A stretch of 64,000 bases of DNA from Malaciobacter mytili LMG 24559 (GTDB taxonomy: Bacteria > Campylobacterota > Campylobacteria > Campylobacterales > Arcobacteraceae). The translations under genes and the position numbers were made by a program. Location of the stretch: the NCBI RefSeq assembly GCF_003346775.1, contig NZ_CP031219.1:558001-622000 (forward strand). The letters are read 5' to 3'. Positions 51,508 to 61,606 of this stretch are shown here, one piece after another (within the stretch, counting starts at the first letter, position 1; each line of letters begins with the position of its first letter). The notes below the pieces were generated by a model. It did no database searches. It was not told the origin of the DNA and worked only from the letters and a program-made list of their open reading frames with translations.

Positions 51508-54234
51508 ATGGATTATAAAGATAGTTTATTGCTTCCAAAAACAGACTTCCCAATGAGAGGGAATTTACCGCAAAATGAGCCAATAAGATACTCAGCGTGG
51601 GATGAAAAAAGAGTTTATGATAAAATGAAAAAAAATAGAGAAAACAAACCAAGTTTTACTCTTCATGATGGACCACCATATGCAAATGGGCATATTCATA
51701 TAGGTCATGCATTAAATAAAATTTTAAAAGATATTATTGTTAAGTACCACTATTTTAATGGAAAATCAGTTAGATATGTTCCGGGATGGGATTGCCATGG
51801 ACTACCAATTGAGCAAAAAGTTGAAGAAAAAATTGGAACATCAAAGAAAAAAGAGTTACCAAAATCAAAAATTAGAGAATTATGTAGAGAACATGCAAGC
51901 AAGTTTATTGATATTCAAAGGGATGAATTTAAACAATTAGGTGTAATAGGGGATTGGGATAACCCTTATTTAACAATGGATTTTAAATTTGAAGCAAATA
52001 TTTATAGAGAATTATGTGCAATTGCAAAGCAAGGGCTTTTAGTTCAAAGAAGTAAACCTGTATATTGGTCTTGGGCAGCACAAACTGCACTTGCTGAGGC
52101 AGAGGTTGAATATGAAAATAAAGTTTCTCCTTCAATATATGTTGCTTTTAAACATGAAACACTTGATGCAAGTGTAATTATTTGGACGACTACTCCTTGG
52201 ACACTTCCTGCAAATACAGGAATAGCATTAAATGGTGAAGAAGAGTATGTAATAACAAGTGATAAATTTATTGTTGCTAAAAAACTTTACAATTCACTAA
52301 TTGAAAATGAAGTAATTAGTGGTACGGTTGTTGGTTCAATTAACCCAACTGAACTTGAAAATACAAATGCAATAAATCCACTAAATGGAAGAACTTCAAA
52401 AATTGTTTTAGGTGAACATGTTGAGATGGATGCAGGTACAGGAGCAGTACACACAGCACCAGGACATGGGGAAGATGACTATAAAGTTGGTTTAAAATAT
52501 GGTTTAGAAGTAATTATGCCTGTTGATGCTGAGGGTAAATATGATCAAACAATAGTTAGAGAAAAACTATTTAAAGATACTGATAAATATCTTGGTGTTC
52601 ATGTATTTAAAGCAAATGATTTTATTTTAGAAGAGTTAGGTGAGGCTTTATTAAAAAGAACAGATATAACTCACTCTTATCCACATTGTTGGAGAACTCA
52701 TAAACCTATTATTTTTAGAGCAACTAAACAATGGTTTATCTCAATTGATGATAAATATGGACAAAAAGATAAAACATTAAGAGAAAATGCTTTAGAAGTT
52801 GTTGAAAATATTAAATTTTATCCTGAATGGGGTAGAAATAGATTAAGAGCAATGTTAGAAGGACGACCAGATTGGTGTATTTCAAGACAAAGAGATTGGG
52901 GAGTTCCAATTGCATTTTTTAGAAATAAAAAAACTGATGAAATAATTTTTGATGAAAAAGTATTAAACTATACAGCTATGATTTTTGAACAAAAAGGTTG
53001 TGATGCTTGGTATGACTTACCAATTGAAGAGTTATTATATCCAGGAAGCGGTTTAAATCCAGAAGATTTAGAAAAAACTATGGATATTTTAGATGTTTGG
53101 TTTGATTCAGGTTCTACACAAAATGCAGTATTAAGAAGTAGAAACTATGACGCAGGAACATTTCCTGCTGATATGTATTTAGAAGGAAGTGATCAACATA
53201 GAGGTTGGTTCCAATCATCATTATTGACAACTTTAGCATCAAATGAAGTAGCTCCTTTTAAATCGATTTTAACACATGGCTTCACTGTTGATGAAAAAGG
53301 TGAAAAAATGTCTAAGTCAAAAGGAAATGTTGTTGCTCCTGATAAGGTAATGAAACAATATGGAAGTGAAATTTTAAGACTATGGGTTGCAATGAGTGAT
53401 TATCAAAGTGATTTAAAAATTTCTGATAATATTTTAAAACAAAATGCAGAACTTTATAGAAAGATTAGAAACACTGCAAGATTTTTACTTGCAAATATTG
53501 ATGATTTAGATGAAGTTTTAGCTGTTGAAAAAATGGGAATTTTAGATAAATGGATATTAGCAAAAGCTAAAAAAGTATTTACTGAAATTGAAAACTCTTT
53601 TGCACAATATGAATTTTCTAAAGGATTAAATAAATTAAATAACTTTTTAGTTGTTGATTTATCAGGTATTTATTTAGATGTTTGTAAAGATAGATTATAT
53701 TGTGATGATAAAAATGATCTTCATAGAAGAAGTTCTCAAAGTGCAATGGCATTAATTGCTAAAAAGTTAATTTCAACTCTTGCTTGTATTTTAACTTATA
53801 CAATGGATGAGCTATTGGAGTTTGCACCTTCATTTATAAAAGGTGATGCAAAAGATATTTTTGATATTGAAGATACAAAATTAGTTGAAGTTGAAAGTAA
53901 TCTTAACGAAGAACATTTATTAAAAGCTAAAGAAAAATTTTCTGAAGCTATTGATACACTTAAAAAAGATAAAATAATTAAATCTACACTAGAATTAGCA
54001 ATAGTTACAAATAGTGAAGATATTTTATCTTTAGATAGAACTGAAGCTGAGGATTTCTTCTTAGTAAGTAAAATTGCCAATGAAGAAAATTTAGAAGTTT
54101 TAGTATCTTTTGAAGTTGATTCAAAAAAATTCGAGGTTTGTAAAGTTAGTGAACATAAATGTCCTAGATGTTGGAAGTTTAAAGCTTCTAAAGAAGAGTG
54201 TTTATGTTCAAGATGTGAAAGAGTGATGGCTTAA
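51508..54234 (+). CDS. ileS: Isoleucyl-tRNA synthetase
   Basis: Charges tRNA-Ile. The 908-residue class I enzyme has the HIGH motif as [11 protein letters not shown], the CP1 editing domain with the threonine-rich [11 protein letters not shown] and [16 protein letters not shown], the KMSKS motif in [10 protein letters not shown], the anticodon-binding helical domain and a C-terminal zinc site (HKCPRCWKF and ECLCSRC). ATG 51508 follows GAAGGTAG. It heads a plus-strand run with a tiny membrane-protein gene, a NifU-like gene, a TPR-like gene and murE. Confidence 0.98.
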   Translation: MDYKDSLLLPKTDFPMRGNLPQNEPIRYSAWDEKRVYDKMKKNRENKPSFTLHDGPPYANGHIHIGHALNKILKDIIVKYHYFNGKSVRYVPGWDCHGLPIEQKVEEKIGTSKKKELPKSKIRELCREHASKFIDIQRDEFKQLGVIGDWDNPYLTMDFKFEANIYRELCAIAKQGLLVQRSKPVYWSWAAQTALAEAEVEYENKVSPSIYVAFKHETLDASVIIWTTTPWTLPANTGIALNGEEEYVITSDKFIVAKKLYNSLIENEVISGTVVGSINPTELENTNAINPLNGRTSKIVLGEHVEMDAGTGAVHTAPGHGEDDYKVGLKYGLEVIMPVDAEGKYDQTIVREKLFKDTDKYLGVHVFKANDFILEELGEALLKRTDITHSYPHCWRTHKPIIFRATKQWFISIDDKYGQKDKTLRENALEVVENIKFYPEWGRNRLRAMLEGRPDWCISRQRDWGVPIAFFRNKKTDEIIFDEKVLNYTAMIFEQKGCDAWYDLPIEELLYPGSGLNPEDLEKTMDILDVWFDSGSTQNAVLRSRNYDAGTFPADMYLEGSDQHRGWFQSSLLTTLASNEVAPFKSILTHGFTVDEKGEKMSKSKGNVVAPDKVMKQYGSEILRLWVAMSDYQSDLKISDNILKQNAELYRKIRNTARFLLANIDDLDEVLAVEKMGILDKWILAKAKKVFTEIENSFAQYEFSKGLNKLNNFLVVDLSGIYLDVCKDRLYCDDKNDLHRRSSQSAMALIAKKLISTLACILTYTMDELLEFAPSFIKGDAKDIFDIEDTKLVEVESNLNEEHLLKAKEKFSEAIDTLKKDKIIKSTLELAIVTNSEDILSLDRTEAEDFFLVSKIANEENLEVLVSFEVDSKKFEVCKVSEHKCPRCWKFKASKEECLCSRCERVMA

Positions 54235-54235
54235 G

Positions 54236-54343
54236 ATGTTTGAAGAAGCCATAACACTATCTTTTATATTTAAAACAATAGCAGTAATTTTAGCTTTTAC
54301 TGCTATTGGAATATTTCTTGTAAATAAAAAAGCAAAGAGGTAA
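54236..54343 (+). CDS. Small single-helix membrane protein, 35 aa
   Basis: A 35-codon frame whose ATG lies one base after the ileS stop (TAAGATG) and whose stop is 8 bp before the NifU-like start. It encodes MFEEAITLSF, one hydrophobic helix of about 20 residues and a basic end (NKKAKR), the layout of a small inner-membrane protein with its C-terminus inside. It is unrecognised. Tight packing between two genes and a clean charge pattern support it; the ribosome site lies within the ileS end and is only moderate. Confidence 0.5.
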   Translation: MFEEAITLSFIFKTIAVILAFTAIGIFLVNKKAKR

Positions 54344-54351
54344 ATTTAGTA

Positions 54352-54630
54352 ATGATGCCCTTTTCAGATGAAGATCTAAAACTTCCTGTTTCAACAATAA
54401 TAGAGAATAAAATAGCACCTATGTTAGCACAAGATGGGGGAGCTATCTCTTTAATAGATATAATTAATGGTAAAGTATATATACAATTGCAAGGTGCATG
54501 TGTTGGATGTAGTGCAAGTGGTAGTACTTTAAAATATGTAGTAGAAAAAGAGTTAAAAGCTGCTATACATCCTGAATTAATTATAGTAAATGTACCACAA
54601 GGTATGGAAAATAGTTTAGAGGAACTTTAA
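54352..54630 (+). CDS. NifU C-terminal-domain iron-sulfur carrier protein
   Basis: A 92-residue NifU-like scaffold domain with the CxxC cluster ligand in QLQGACVGCSASGSTLK and the preceding MLAQDGGAISLIDI. It should carry or deliver Fe-S clusters in the cytoplasm. ATG 54352 and ATG 54355 are both possible; I keep the first. Its stop shares one base with the start of the next gene (TAATG). Confidence 0.92.
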   Translation: MMPFSDEDLKLPVSTIIENKIAPMLAQDGGAISLIDIINGKVYIQLQGACVGCSASGSTLKYVVEKELKAAIHPELIIVNVPQGMENSLEEL

Positions 54631-55223
54631 TGATAAATGAGAGTAGATTATTAAATGAGGCAAATTCATATTTTTTAGATAAACAGTATGATAAAGCATT
54701 ATTTATATATTCACAATTATCTTCTTTATTTCCACAAAAAAAAGAGTATGAAGTGTATGCTGTTTTTTGTGATATTGCAAGTGAAGATGAAGTAAAAGCT
54801 TTATCTTTATATGACTATTTTTCAGTTGCAGTTAATGAAGATGTTCAAGCTGCAATAGCATATGTTGAAAATCTTATAAAAGCATATGATGGTGATGTTA
54901 ATAAAATGATGAATATCTTAAAAGATATTACAGATTCTACAGTTGATTCCTTAGATGCCATAAAATATGAAGATTTTAAAAAGCTTGTACAATCAAGAGG
55001 TTCTTTTAGAGTTGCTTTTGAAGATATTATGTTTTCTACAAAAGTTGCAATTGAATCAAAAGAAGATTTTTTTGATTTTGTATCAAATTTAATTGATAAT
55101 GGCTTTAGCACAACAGCTTATAGTTATCTTGATGGCTTTAATGAATATTTTGCCTATGATAAAAAAATAGAAGAACTTTATAAAAAACTAGAAGAGACTA
55201 AAATTGCAAATAATCATAAATAA
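54630..55223 (+). CDS. Helical repeat (TPR-like) protein of unknown function
   Basis: A 197-residue cytoplasmic, mostly helical protein. The N-terminus (LLNEANSYFLDKQYDKALFIYSQLSSLFP) in pieces resembles a tetratricopeptide pair. The remainder is acidic and Asp/Phe-rich with no motif I recognise. It is coupled to the NifU-like gene by a one-base overlap and overlaps the murE start by 20 bp, so it is expressed with both. The position before murE may point to an envelope-related adaptor role, but nothing in the sequence proves it. Confidence 0.75.
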   Translation: MINESRLLNEANSYFLDKQYDKALFIYSQLSSLFPQKKEYEVYAVFCDIASEDEVKALSLYDYFSVAVNEDVQAAIAYVENLIKAYDGDVNKMMNILKDITDSTVDSLDAIKYEDFKKLVQSRGSFRVAFEDIMFSTKVAIESKEDFFDFVSNLIDNGFSTTAYSYLDGFNEYFAYDKKIEELYKKLEETKIANNHK

Positions 55224-56487
55224 TAAAAAATTTACAGATAATTCAAAAGAAGCAAATAACGAGGTAGCTTTTGTCTATTCTTTACAAAATGAAAAATTTT
55301 GTGAAGATGCAAAAGCAAATGGTTGTACGCAACTAATACCTTCTTATAAATTAAAAGAGTATGTTGATTTTTCTTCAATTAAAATAATAGGGATTACAGG
55401 AACAAATGGAAAAACTACCACAAGTGCAGCTATTTATTCTATTTTATTAGATTTAGGGTATAAAGTAGCACTTCAAGGTACAAGAGGTTTTTTTATAAAT
55501 GATAAAAGAGTTGAAGAATATACTTTAACTACTCCTGTACAATTATCAAATTTTGCGCATATTCAAAAAGCAATAGATGAAAGATGTGAATTTTTTGTAA
55601 TGGAAGTAAGTTCTCATGCAATTGAGCAAAAAAGAATAGAGGGCTTAGAGTTTGAATTAAAAGTTCATACAAATATTACAAGAGACCATTTGGATTATCA
55701 TAAGACAATTGAAGAGTATATAAATGTTAAAAACTCTTTTTTTAATGATGAGAGTAAGAAGCTACTAAATAAAGATGATAAAATAGTAAAGTTTAATACT
55801 AAAAATGCATATACTTATTCATTAGATAATCCTTCAACATATAAAGTTGGAGCATACTCTTTTAAAAATGGTATGCATGTAATGTTTTCAAATATTGAAA
55901 AAATGCACTCTTTTTCTTCTTCAATGATGGGAATATTTAATATTTATAATCTCTTAGCAGCAATTGCTAGTGTACATTTAACTACTAATAACTCTTTAGA
56001 TGAGATATGTGAAGCTGTTGAAAATTTTGCAGGTGTTAGTGGAAGAATGGAAATAGTTTGTACAAATCCTTTAATAATAATTGATTTTGCCCATACTCCT
56101 GATGGTATGAAAGAGGTTTATGAAAGCTTTAATCATAAAGATATTATTACTGTTTTTGGTGCTGGAGGAAATAGAGATAAAGAGAAAAGACCTCTTATGG
56201 GACAAATAGCAGCAAAATATGCAAAGCATATAATAGTAACTTCAGATAATCCTAGATTTGAAGACCCAGATTTAATTATTGAAGATATTTGTCAAGGAAT
56301 ACCAAATAAAAATAATCTTACTATTGAAGTAAATAGAAAAGAAGCTATTAAAAAATCAATTGAACTTGCAAAAGAGAATGAAAATAGTGTTTTATTAATC
56401 TTAGGTAAAGGAGATGAACCTTATCAAATAATATATGATAAGAAATTTCCTTTAGTGGATAAAGATGAGGTGTTAAAGCATATTTAA
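55204..56487 (+). CDS. murE: UDP-MurNAc-tripeptide synthetase MurE
   Basis: Adds meso-diaminopimelate to UDP-MurNAc-L-Ala-D-Glu. The 427-residue Mur ligase has the ATP loop GITGTNGKTTT, EVSSHAIEQKR, and the DNPRFEDP motif that marks DAP rather than lysine specificity. The start appears to be TTG 55204, since no ATG lies near the conserved N-terminus, and it overlaps the upstream gene by 20 bp. Its stop overlaps that of the opposite-strand gene at 56484 in a shared TTAA, mirroring the mutS/small-ORF junction. Confidence 0.95.
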   Translation: MQIIINNKKFTDNSKEANNEVAFVYSLQNEKFCEDAKANGCTQLIPSYKLKEYVDFSSIKIIGITGTNGKTTTSAAIYSILLDLGYKVALQGTRGFFINDKRVEEYTLTTPVQLSNFAHIQKAIDERCEFFVMEVSSHAIEQKRIEGLEFELKVHTNITRDHLDYHKTIEEYINVKNSFFNDESKKLLNKDDKIVKFNTKNAYTYSLDNPSTYKVGAYSFKNGMHVMFSNIEKMHSFSSSMMGIFNIYNLLAAIASVHLTTNNSLDEICEAVENFAGVSGRMEIVCTNPLIIIDFAHTPDGMKEVYESFNHKDIITVFGAGGNRDKEKRPLMGQIAAKYAKHIIVTSDNPRFEDPDLIIEDICQGIPNKNNLTIEVNRKEAIKKSIELAKENENSVLLILGKGDEPYQIIYDKKFPLVDKDEVLKHI

Positions 56488-57203
56488 TAATATGCTTTAA
56501 TCATCACTCCTTTATTTTGTTTTTTTGAACTTAAGTAGTAGTTTACAGGCGTTAATAAAATCTCATTTCCTAAAACCTCTTTTGTATACCAACTAACTTC
56601 TAAAACTCTATGTCTTGCCATACCTTTTAAAATATATTCTTGAAGTGTTTTATCATTTGATAATACTGTTGCTTTTTTTATATCTTCATTATTAATAACT
56701 GCAATTATTTCAAATCTTAAAGCTTGAGTATTATTAAGTAAAAACTCTTTTAAATTATCTTTGCAACTATTATCTAGTTTTATTTGAAAAACTTTATAAT
56801 CATAACATTTTGCTAAATTAAAGTTTTTTGATAGAAAAATTTCTTTAAATTTCTCTTTTGTAATTGGTATTTGTTTTTCTACAATTACTTCTTTTAATAT
56901 AATTTTTTCTTCAACTTTAGGTTCTTTTTGTATTTCTATTTTTTTAGGATTATTTATTATTTGTACTTTTTCTTCATAGTTTTTGATTTTTTGGCTATTT
57001 AAAACAAAATAATAAGTAATTGCAACTACTAAAAACATAATCAATAAAGTAAATAAAATATAAAAAATCTTTTTTTGTTTTGTTTTTTCTTGTTTTTTTT
57101 CTTCTATTTTTAGTTTTTGTTCAACTAATTTTTCATGAATTTCTTCTTGTGACATACTTTTTTGTAAGATTTTTTTTAATTCTTCTTTTTGATTATCTTG
57201 CAT
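56484..57203 (-). CDS. Single-pass membrane protein at the end of the Bat-like operon
   Basis: An unrecognised 239-residue protein. A charged Lys/Glu-rich N-terminus (about 1-44, likely coiled coil), one membrane helix (about 46-68, FYILFTLLIMFLVVAITYYF) and a periplasmic domain of about 170 residues with one Cys pair (KCYDYK and NSCKDN). The orientation (basic cytoplasmic side) fits N-in. It is the last gene of the minus-strand run MoxR, DUF58, DUF4381-like, VWA, so it is probably a dedicated partner of that system. Confidence 0.8.
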   Translation of the reverse strand: MQDNQKEELKKILQKSMSQEEIHEKLVEQKLKIEEKKQEKTKQKKIFYILFTLLIMFLVVAITYYFVLNSQKIKNYEEKVQIINNPKKIEIQKEPKVEEKIILKEVIVEKQIPITKEKFKEIFLSKNFNLAKCYDYKVFQIKLDNSCKDNLKEFLLNNTQALRFEIIAVINNEDIKKATVLSNDKTLQEYILKGMARHRVLEVSWYTKEVLGNEILLTPVNYYLSSKKQNKGVMIKAYY

Positions 57204-57212
57204 CAGTTAAGT

Positions 57213-58109
57213 TTATTCCTTATTTTTTAAATATATTAATAAAATCAAAATTATTGTTGCTATAAAAAGAGGGTAAAAATATAAATATTCTTTTAATACA
57301 ATTTTATTTTTTTCTATTTTAGATTTTTCTAATTCATTAATTTGATTATAAACTTCCATTAAATCCTCTTTTGTATTAGCATTAAAATATTTTGCATTTG
57401 AATCTTTTGCTATTTTGTCTAATACATATCTATTTTCACTATTTATTCCAATAGTATAAACTTTTATATTATATTTTTTTAAAAGTTTTAAAACAACTTC
57501 AAGGGGAATTTTACTTGCAGTATCTTCTCCATCACTTAAAAGTATAATAACTTTACTTTTTGCTTTTGAGTTTTTTAAAATTTTTGCACTAGTAGCAAGG
57601 GAGTCAAATAATGCAGTTTTTGGTCCAATTACTCCAATATCCAAATATGATAAAATCTCCTTTTGAGCCTCTTTATCAAAGCTTAAAGTTGAAGCTATCA
57701 TAGAACTATTTCCAAAAACTACTAAAGCTATATTATCATTTACTCTTTTTTCCATAAAATCAGATACCAATTGTTTTACCACATCAAATCTATTTTGTTT
57801 TAAATCAAATTTATTAAAACCTCTTGCACTCATAGATTCACTAGTATCTAAAGCTAAAACAATATCAATTCCATCATTTTTTATATATTGAATATCTTTT
57901 ATTTTAATAGGTGAAGCTAAAGCAGTTATAGCAAAAATAACTACTAAATACTTAAGTATTTCAATAAAAGCAGTAGTTTTTAAAACACTTTTTTGTATTA
58001 AAAACAAATGGGGAAAATAAAAACTTGCCTCTTTTGCTTTACAATATTTAAAACATAGAAAAAAAGGTATTAAAAGTAAAAAAATATAAGGATATTCAAA
58101 ACTATACAT
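57213..58109 (-). CDS. VWA-domain membrane protein, BatA/BatB-like
   Basis: A 298-residue protein with N-terminal membrane helices (about 8-24 and 50-66), a von Willebrand A domain with an intact MIDAS (ALDTSESMSARG, then the conserved Thr and LLSDGEDT) and a C-terminal membrane helix (about 275-293). This is the BatA/BatB layout of the aerotolerance operons, where VWA proteins work with a MoxR ATPase. It overlaps the upstream small gene by 8 bp. The client process is unknown. Confidence 0.9.
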   Translation of the reverse strand: MYSFEYPYIFLLLIPFFLCFKYCKAKEASFYFPHLFLIQKSVLKTTAFIEILKYLVVIFAITALASPIKIKDIQYIKNDGIDIVLALDTSESMSARGFNKFDLKQNRFDVVKQLVSDFMEKRVNDNIALVVFGNSSMIASTLSFDKEAQKEILSYLDIGVIGPKTALFDSLATSAKILKNSKAKSKVIILLSDGEDTASKIPLEVVLKLLKKYNIKVYTIGINSENRYVLDKIAKDSNAKYFNANTKEDLMEVYNQINELEKSKIEKNKIVLKEYLYFYPLFIATIILILLIYLKNKE

Positions 58110-58488
58110 CTAAACTATCCATAAATCTTCTAAATTGTTCTAAAGTTTTTTTATCAAACTTTGAAACCTCTTTTTTATATTTATAGTTTTCTAAACTTTC
58201 AAGAAGTTCATAATATAGTTTTTTGCTTCTATCATCATTTAAAACCTCTTTTGCATACTTAGTAATTAAATATGAAGCAGTTTTACTATTTTCTAAATCA
58301 ATATTTTTTAAATTTATAATTGCAAGTTCATATGCTGTTTTTTTTCTATTTAAAAACTTTTTAACTATTAAAAAAAGTATTATAATAGCTGCTAAAGTTG
58401 CTATTATTAATAAAAAAGTATAAATAAAAAATGAATAATCAGGAATTATTACTAAATCTTTTATATCATTTATTTTTAATTCATTCAT
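58102..58488 (-). CDS. DUF4381-like membrane protein of the Bat-type operon
   Basis: A 128-residue protein with one N-terminal membrane helix (about 21-43, followed by KKFLNRKK) and a helical cytoplasmic domain. Length, layout and location between DUF58 and VWA genes match DUF4381-type partners of MoxR systems. It shares one base with the DUF58 gene and overlaps the VWA gene by 8 bp, so all are translationally coupled. Confidence 0.78.
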   Translation of the reverse strand: MNELKINDIKDLVIIPDYSFFIYTFLLIIATLAAIIILFLIVKKFLNRKKTAYELAIINLKNIDLENSKTASYLITKYAKEVLNDDRSKKLYYELLESLENYKYKKEVSKFDKKTLEQFRRFMDSLDV

Positions 58489-59321
58489 TATTTCATTAGC
58501 CTTATTAGTTTTGAAATAGGGTTTTCTTTTGTATAGATTTTTGTAAAATCAATATTACATTTTCTTAAATGCTCAAAAAGTTTATGGTCATTTTCTTTTA
58601 AACTTTTTATATAATTTTCAACTGAATACTTATCAATAACTCCTCTAAACTCAAAACCTTTTTCTAAATCTTTAAAATTTACACTTCCTAAAGTAGATAT
58701 ATTCTCTTCAAAATAATCTCTTACAATAATAACTATAACTTCATGTTTTTTACTTAATATTTTTAAATCTAGTTTTTCTATTTGAAAAAAATCTCCAATT
58801 AAAAAAATAAGTGAGCGTCTTTTTAATGTTTTAAATATTTTATTGCTTATTAATTCATAATTAACTTTTTTGCCTATACTTTTATAATTATAAATCTTCT
58901 CAGCCATATACTCAACACTAAAATTTCTTTTACTTTTTTTACTACATAAAAGTAAATCTTCATTTGCAATATAAGAAGAAAAAGTATCTCCTTGTTTTAT
59001 GGCACTAAAGCCAAGTAAAGTAGAAATTTCACAAATTAATTCTTGTTTAAATTTATCTGTTCCAAAAAATACAGTTCCATTTAAAATAGGAATGATATTT
59101 ATATTTAACTCTTTTTGGGCATGAAAAACTTTTACATATGGTTTTTGAAGTTTGGCACTAATAATCCAATCAATATTTTTTACATCTTCCCCATATTCAT
59201 ACTCTTTTAGTTCACTAAAATCATACCCTTCACCTTTTAATTTAGAAAGGTTATTTCCTACTATCTCACTAAAGACTTCTTTTTTGCTTTTGATTAGTAT
59301 TTTTTTTATTTTACTATTCAT
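58488..59321 (-). CDS. DUF58-domain protein
   Basis: A 277-residue cytoplasmic DUF58 protein. The family signature YEYGEDVKNIDWIISAKLQKP, in pieces, appears near residue 45, followed by a VWA-like fold (NIIPILNGTVFFGT). DUF58 proteins accompany MoxR ATPases nearly everywhere, and the pair is thought to form a chaperone-like system for metal or cofactor insertion or envelope stress. It directly abuts the MoxR gene with no gap. Confidence 0.9.
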   Translation of the reverse strand: MNSKIKKILIKSKKEVFSEIVGNNLSKLKGEGYDFSELKEYEYGEDVKNIDWIISAKLQKPYVKVFHAQKELNINIIPILNGTVFFGTDKFKQELICEISTLLGFSAIKQGDTFSSYIANEDLLLCSKKSKRNFSVEYMAEKIYNYKSIGKKVNYELISNKIFKTLKRRSLIFLIGDFFQIEKLDLKILSKKHEVIVIIVRDYFEENISTLGSVNFKDLEKGFEFRGVIDKYSVENYIKSLKENDHKLFEHLRKCNIDFTKIYTKENPISKLIRLMK

Positions 59322-60281
59322 TTATGGTATATCAATCTTTTGTAAAATTTTTTGTATTACATCTTCTACTTTTATATCATCTGCTTGAGCTTCATAGCTT
59401 AAAATAACCCTATGTCTTAAAATGTTTTTAACAACAAGAGCAATATCTATTGGACTTACATAATCATAACCCCTAATATATGCTTGTGCTTTAACTGCTT
59501 TAAACATATCAATAGTTGCCCTTGGACTTGCTCCAAACTCTATAAAATTTTCTATCTCTTCTAGATTATAATTTTTAGGTTCTCTTGTGGCACAAACAAT
59601 ATCAACTATATACTCTTCTAGTTGTTTATCTATATGTACTTTTAAAACTTCATTTTTAATATTTTGTAAAATTTCATTATCTATGATTTTTTCTAAAATA
59701 ATTTTTTCATTTGAAGAAGCCATTTTTGCAATCTCATATTCTTGCTCTTTTGTATTATATGATACAACTATTTTAAACATAAATCTATCAAGTTGAGCTT
59801 CTGGTAAAGAGTAAGCACCTTCTTGTTCTATTGGGTTTTGAGTAGCTAAAACTAAAAATGGTTCTTCTATTTTAAAACTATTTTCAGCTATTGTTACTTG
59901 TCTTTCTTGCATTACTTCTAAAAGTGCAGATTGAACTTTTGCTGGTGCTCTATTTATCTCATCAGCTAATAAAAGATTTGTAAAAATTGGTCCTTTTTTT
60001 ATCTTAAAATCACCTGTTTTCATATCATAGATTTGTGCACCTATAATATCACTTGGAAGTAAATCAGGTGTAAATTGAACCCTTTTGAAATTTAAATCAA
60101 TAACTTTTGCTAAAGCATTTACTGTAGTTGTTTTAGCAAGTCCGGGAACTCCTTCTAAAAGAATATGTCCATTTGTAAATAAACCTATAAGTAAAGCATC
60201 AATCATCTCTTCTTGACCGATGATTTTTTTTGACAACTCTTTTTTAATCTCTACTATTTTTTCAAATAACTGCAAAGTCAT
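59322..60281 (-). CDS. MoxR-family AAA+ ATPase
   Basis: A 319-residue AAA+ ATPase with Walker A EGVPGLAKTT, Walker B LLLADEINRAP, sensor 1 LATQNPIEQEG and an arginine-rich sensor 2 region (FGASPRATIDM). It is the first gene of the five-gene minus-strand run, each following with overlaps or minimal gaps. It should power the DUF58/VWA partners, probably in maturation of an envelope or respiratory complex. Confidence 0.95.
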   Translation of the reverse strand: MTLQLFEKIVEIKKELSKKIIGQEEMIDALLIGLFTNGHILLEGVPGLAKTTTVNALAKVIDLNFKRVQFTPDLLPSDIIGAQIYDMKTGDFKIKKGPIFTNLLLADEINRAPAKVQSALLEVMQERQVTIAENSFKIEEPFLVLATQNPIEQEGAYSLPEAQLDRFMFKIVVSYNTKEQEYEIAKMASSNEKIILEKIIDNEILQNIKNEVLKVHIDKQLEEYIVDIVCATREPKNYNLEEIENFIEFGASPRATIDMFKAVKAQAYIRGYDYVSPIDIALVVKNILRHRVILSYEAQADDIKVEDVIQKILQKIDIP

Positions 60282-60386
60282 CCTTTTTTTTTTGATTTTT
60301 AATTTTATCTAAAATGAAATAAAGCAACTTTAAAAGAAAATATTGTGTTCAAGTATAATCTAAATTATTTTTGTTACAATTTTATT

Positions 60387-61565
60387 ATGAAAAAAAATTT
60401 ATTAATTATTGGCTCAATTTTTTTATTTGCTGGATGTAGTAGTTCTGATATTTATAATCTTAGCAAAGCAGCAATTAGTAAAGACCCTAGTGCTGCTTTT
60501 AAATCTTTAGCAACTTCAAAAAGTATTCATTATGTTTCAAATCCAAAAGCTTTACAAAGTGATATAAAATCTTTAGATAAAAACTTTAAAAAGATTCTTG
60601 ATATTTTTATTAAAGGTATTATGGAAAATTGGGGTGAAGAAAATATTGAGTTACCTAAACAAAAAGAGTATGTAAAATATATGCAAAACTATAAAAGTAG
60701 GGCATTAATAGATTTTGATAAGGGACTTGTTACAGTTGAGACTTTAGATGAAGAAAATACAAAGCAAAGTTTACACAATGCCATAGTTACGACTTTACTT
60801 TTACCTGATGATCCAAGAGCTGCTGATTTATTTAATGCAAAAAAAATACAGCTAAAAGGAACACCTTATTTATTAGGAGAAGTTAAAGATGACCAAAATA
60901 AAGAAATAAGATATTCTTGGAGGGCAAATAGATATGCTAATATATTAATAAATAATATAAAGTATAAGCAAATAACAAAAGATAATAAAAATATAAAAGT
61001 ATCATATGTACAAATACCTATGGTAAAAGACCATGCCACAATAAGAGTTGCAAAATTTAAACCAATAGTAGAAAGATATTCAAAAAAATATAATATAAGT
61101 GCAAATTTAATTTATGCTATTATTAAAACAGAAAGTAATTTTAATCAATTTGCTGTAAGTAATGCAGGTGCAATTGGACTTATGCAAATTGTTCCTACTA
61201 GTGCAGGAAAAGATGCTTATAAATATATCTATGATAAAACATGGACTCCAACAAGTTCTTATTTATTTGAACCTAAAAATAATATAGAGTTAGGAAGTGC
61301 ATATTTAAAAATTTTAAATACAAAATATTTAAATGGAATTTATAATTTGGTTTCACAAGAGTATTGTGTAATTAGTGCTTATAATACTGGAAGTGGAAAT
61401 GTTTTGAAAACTTTTAGTTCTAATAGAACAAAAGCAAAAGAGTTAATAAATAAAAAAACTCCAGCTCAAGTTTATAAAACTCTAAGGGAAAAACTTCCTT
61501 ATGAAGAGACAAGAAACTATTTAAAAAAAGTTGTTGATAATAAAAAAGATTTTATTGCTTTATAA
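60387..61565 (+). CDS. MltC-like lytic murein transglycosylase lipoprotein
   Basis: A 392-residue outer-membrane lipoprotein that cleaves peptidoglycan glycan strands. I start at ATG 60387, since the product then begins with a lipoprotein signal ending in the lipobox LFAGC (Cys17); an in-frame ATG at 60345 would add 14 residues ahead of it. An N-terminal MltC-specific domain (about 45-220) precedes the SLT domain with the catalytic Glu in KTESNFNQFAVSNAGAIGLM and the later AYNTGSGNV. The ribosome site is weak. Confidence 0.92.
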   Translation: MKKNLLIIGSIFLFAGCSSSDIYNLSKAAISKDPSAAFKSLATSKSIHYVSNPKALQSDIKSLDKNFKKILDIFIKGIMENWGEENIELPKQKEYVKYMQNYKSRALIDFDKGLVTVETLDEENTKQSLHNAIVTTLLLPDDPRAADLFNAKKIQLKGTPYLLGEVKDDQNKEIRYSWRANRYANILINNIKYKQITKDNKNIKVSYVQIPMVKDHATIRVAKFKPIVERYSKKYNISANLIYAIIKTESNFNQFAVSNAGAIGLMQIVPTSAGKDAYKYIYDKTWTPTSSYLFEPKNNIELGSAYLKILNTKYLNGIYNLVSQEYCVISAYNTGSGNVLKTFSSNRTKAKELINKKTPAQVYKTLREKLPYEETRNYLKKVVDNKKDFIAL

Positions 61566-61606
61566 AATTTAAATCTCACTTAAACAAAAATTAAACTTAA
61601 CTTAGA

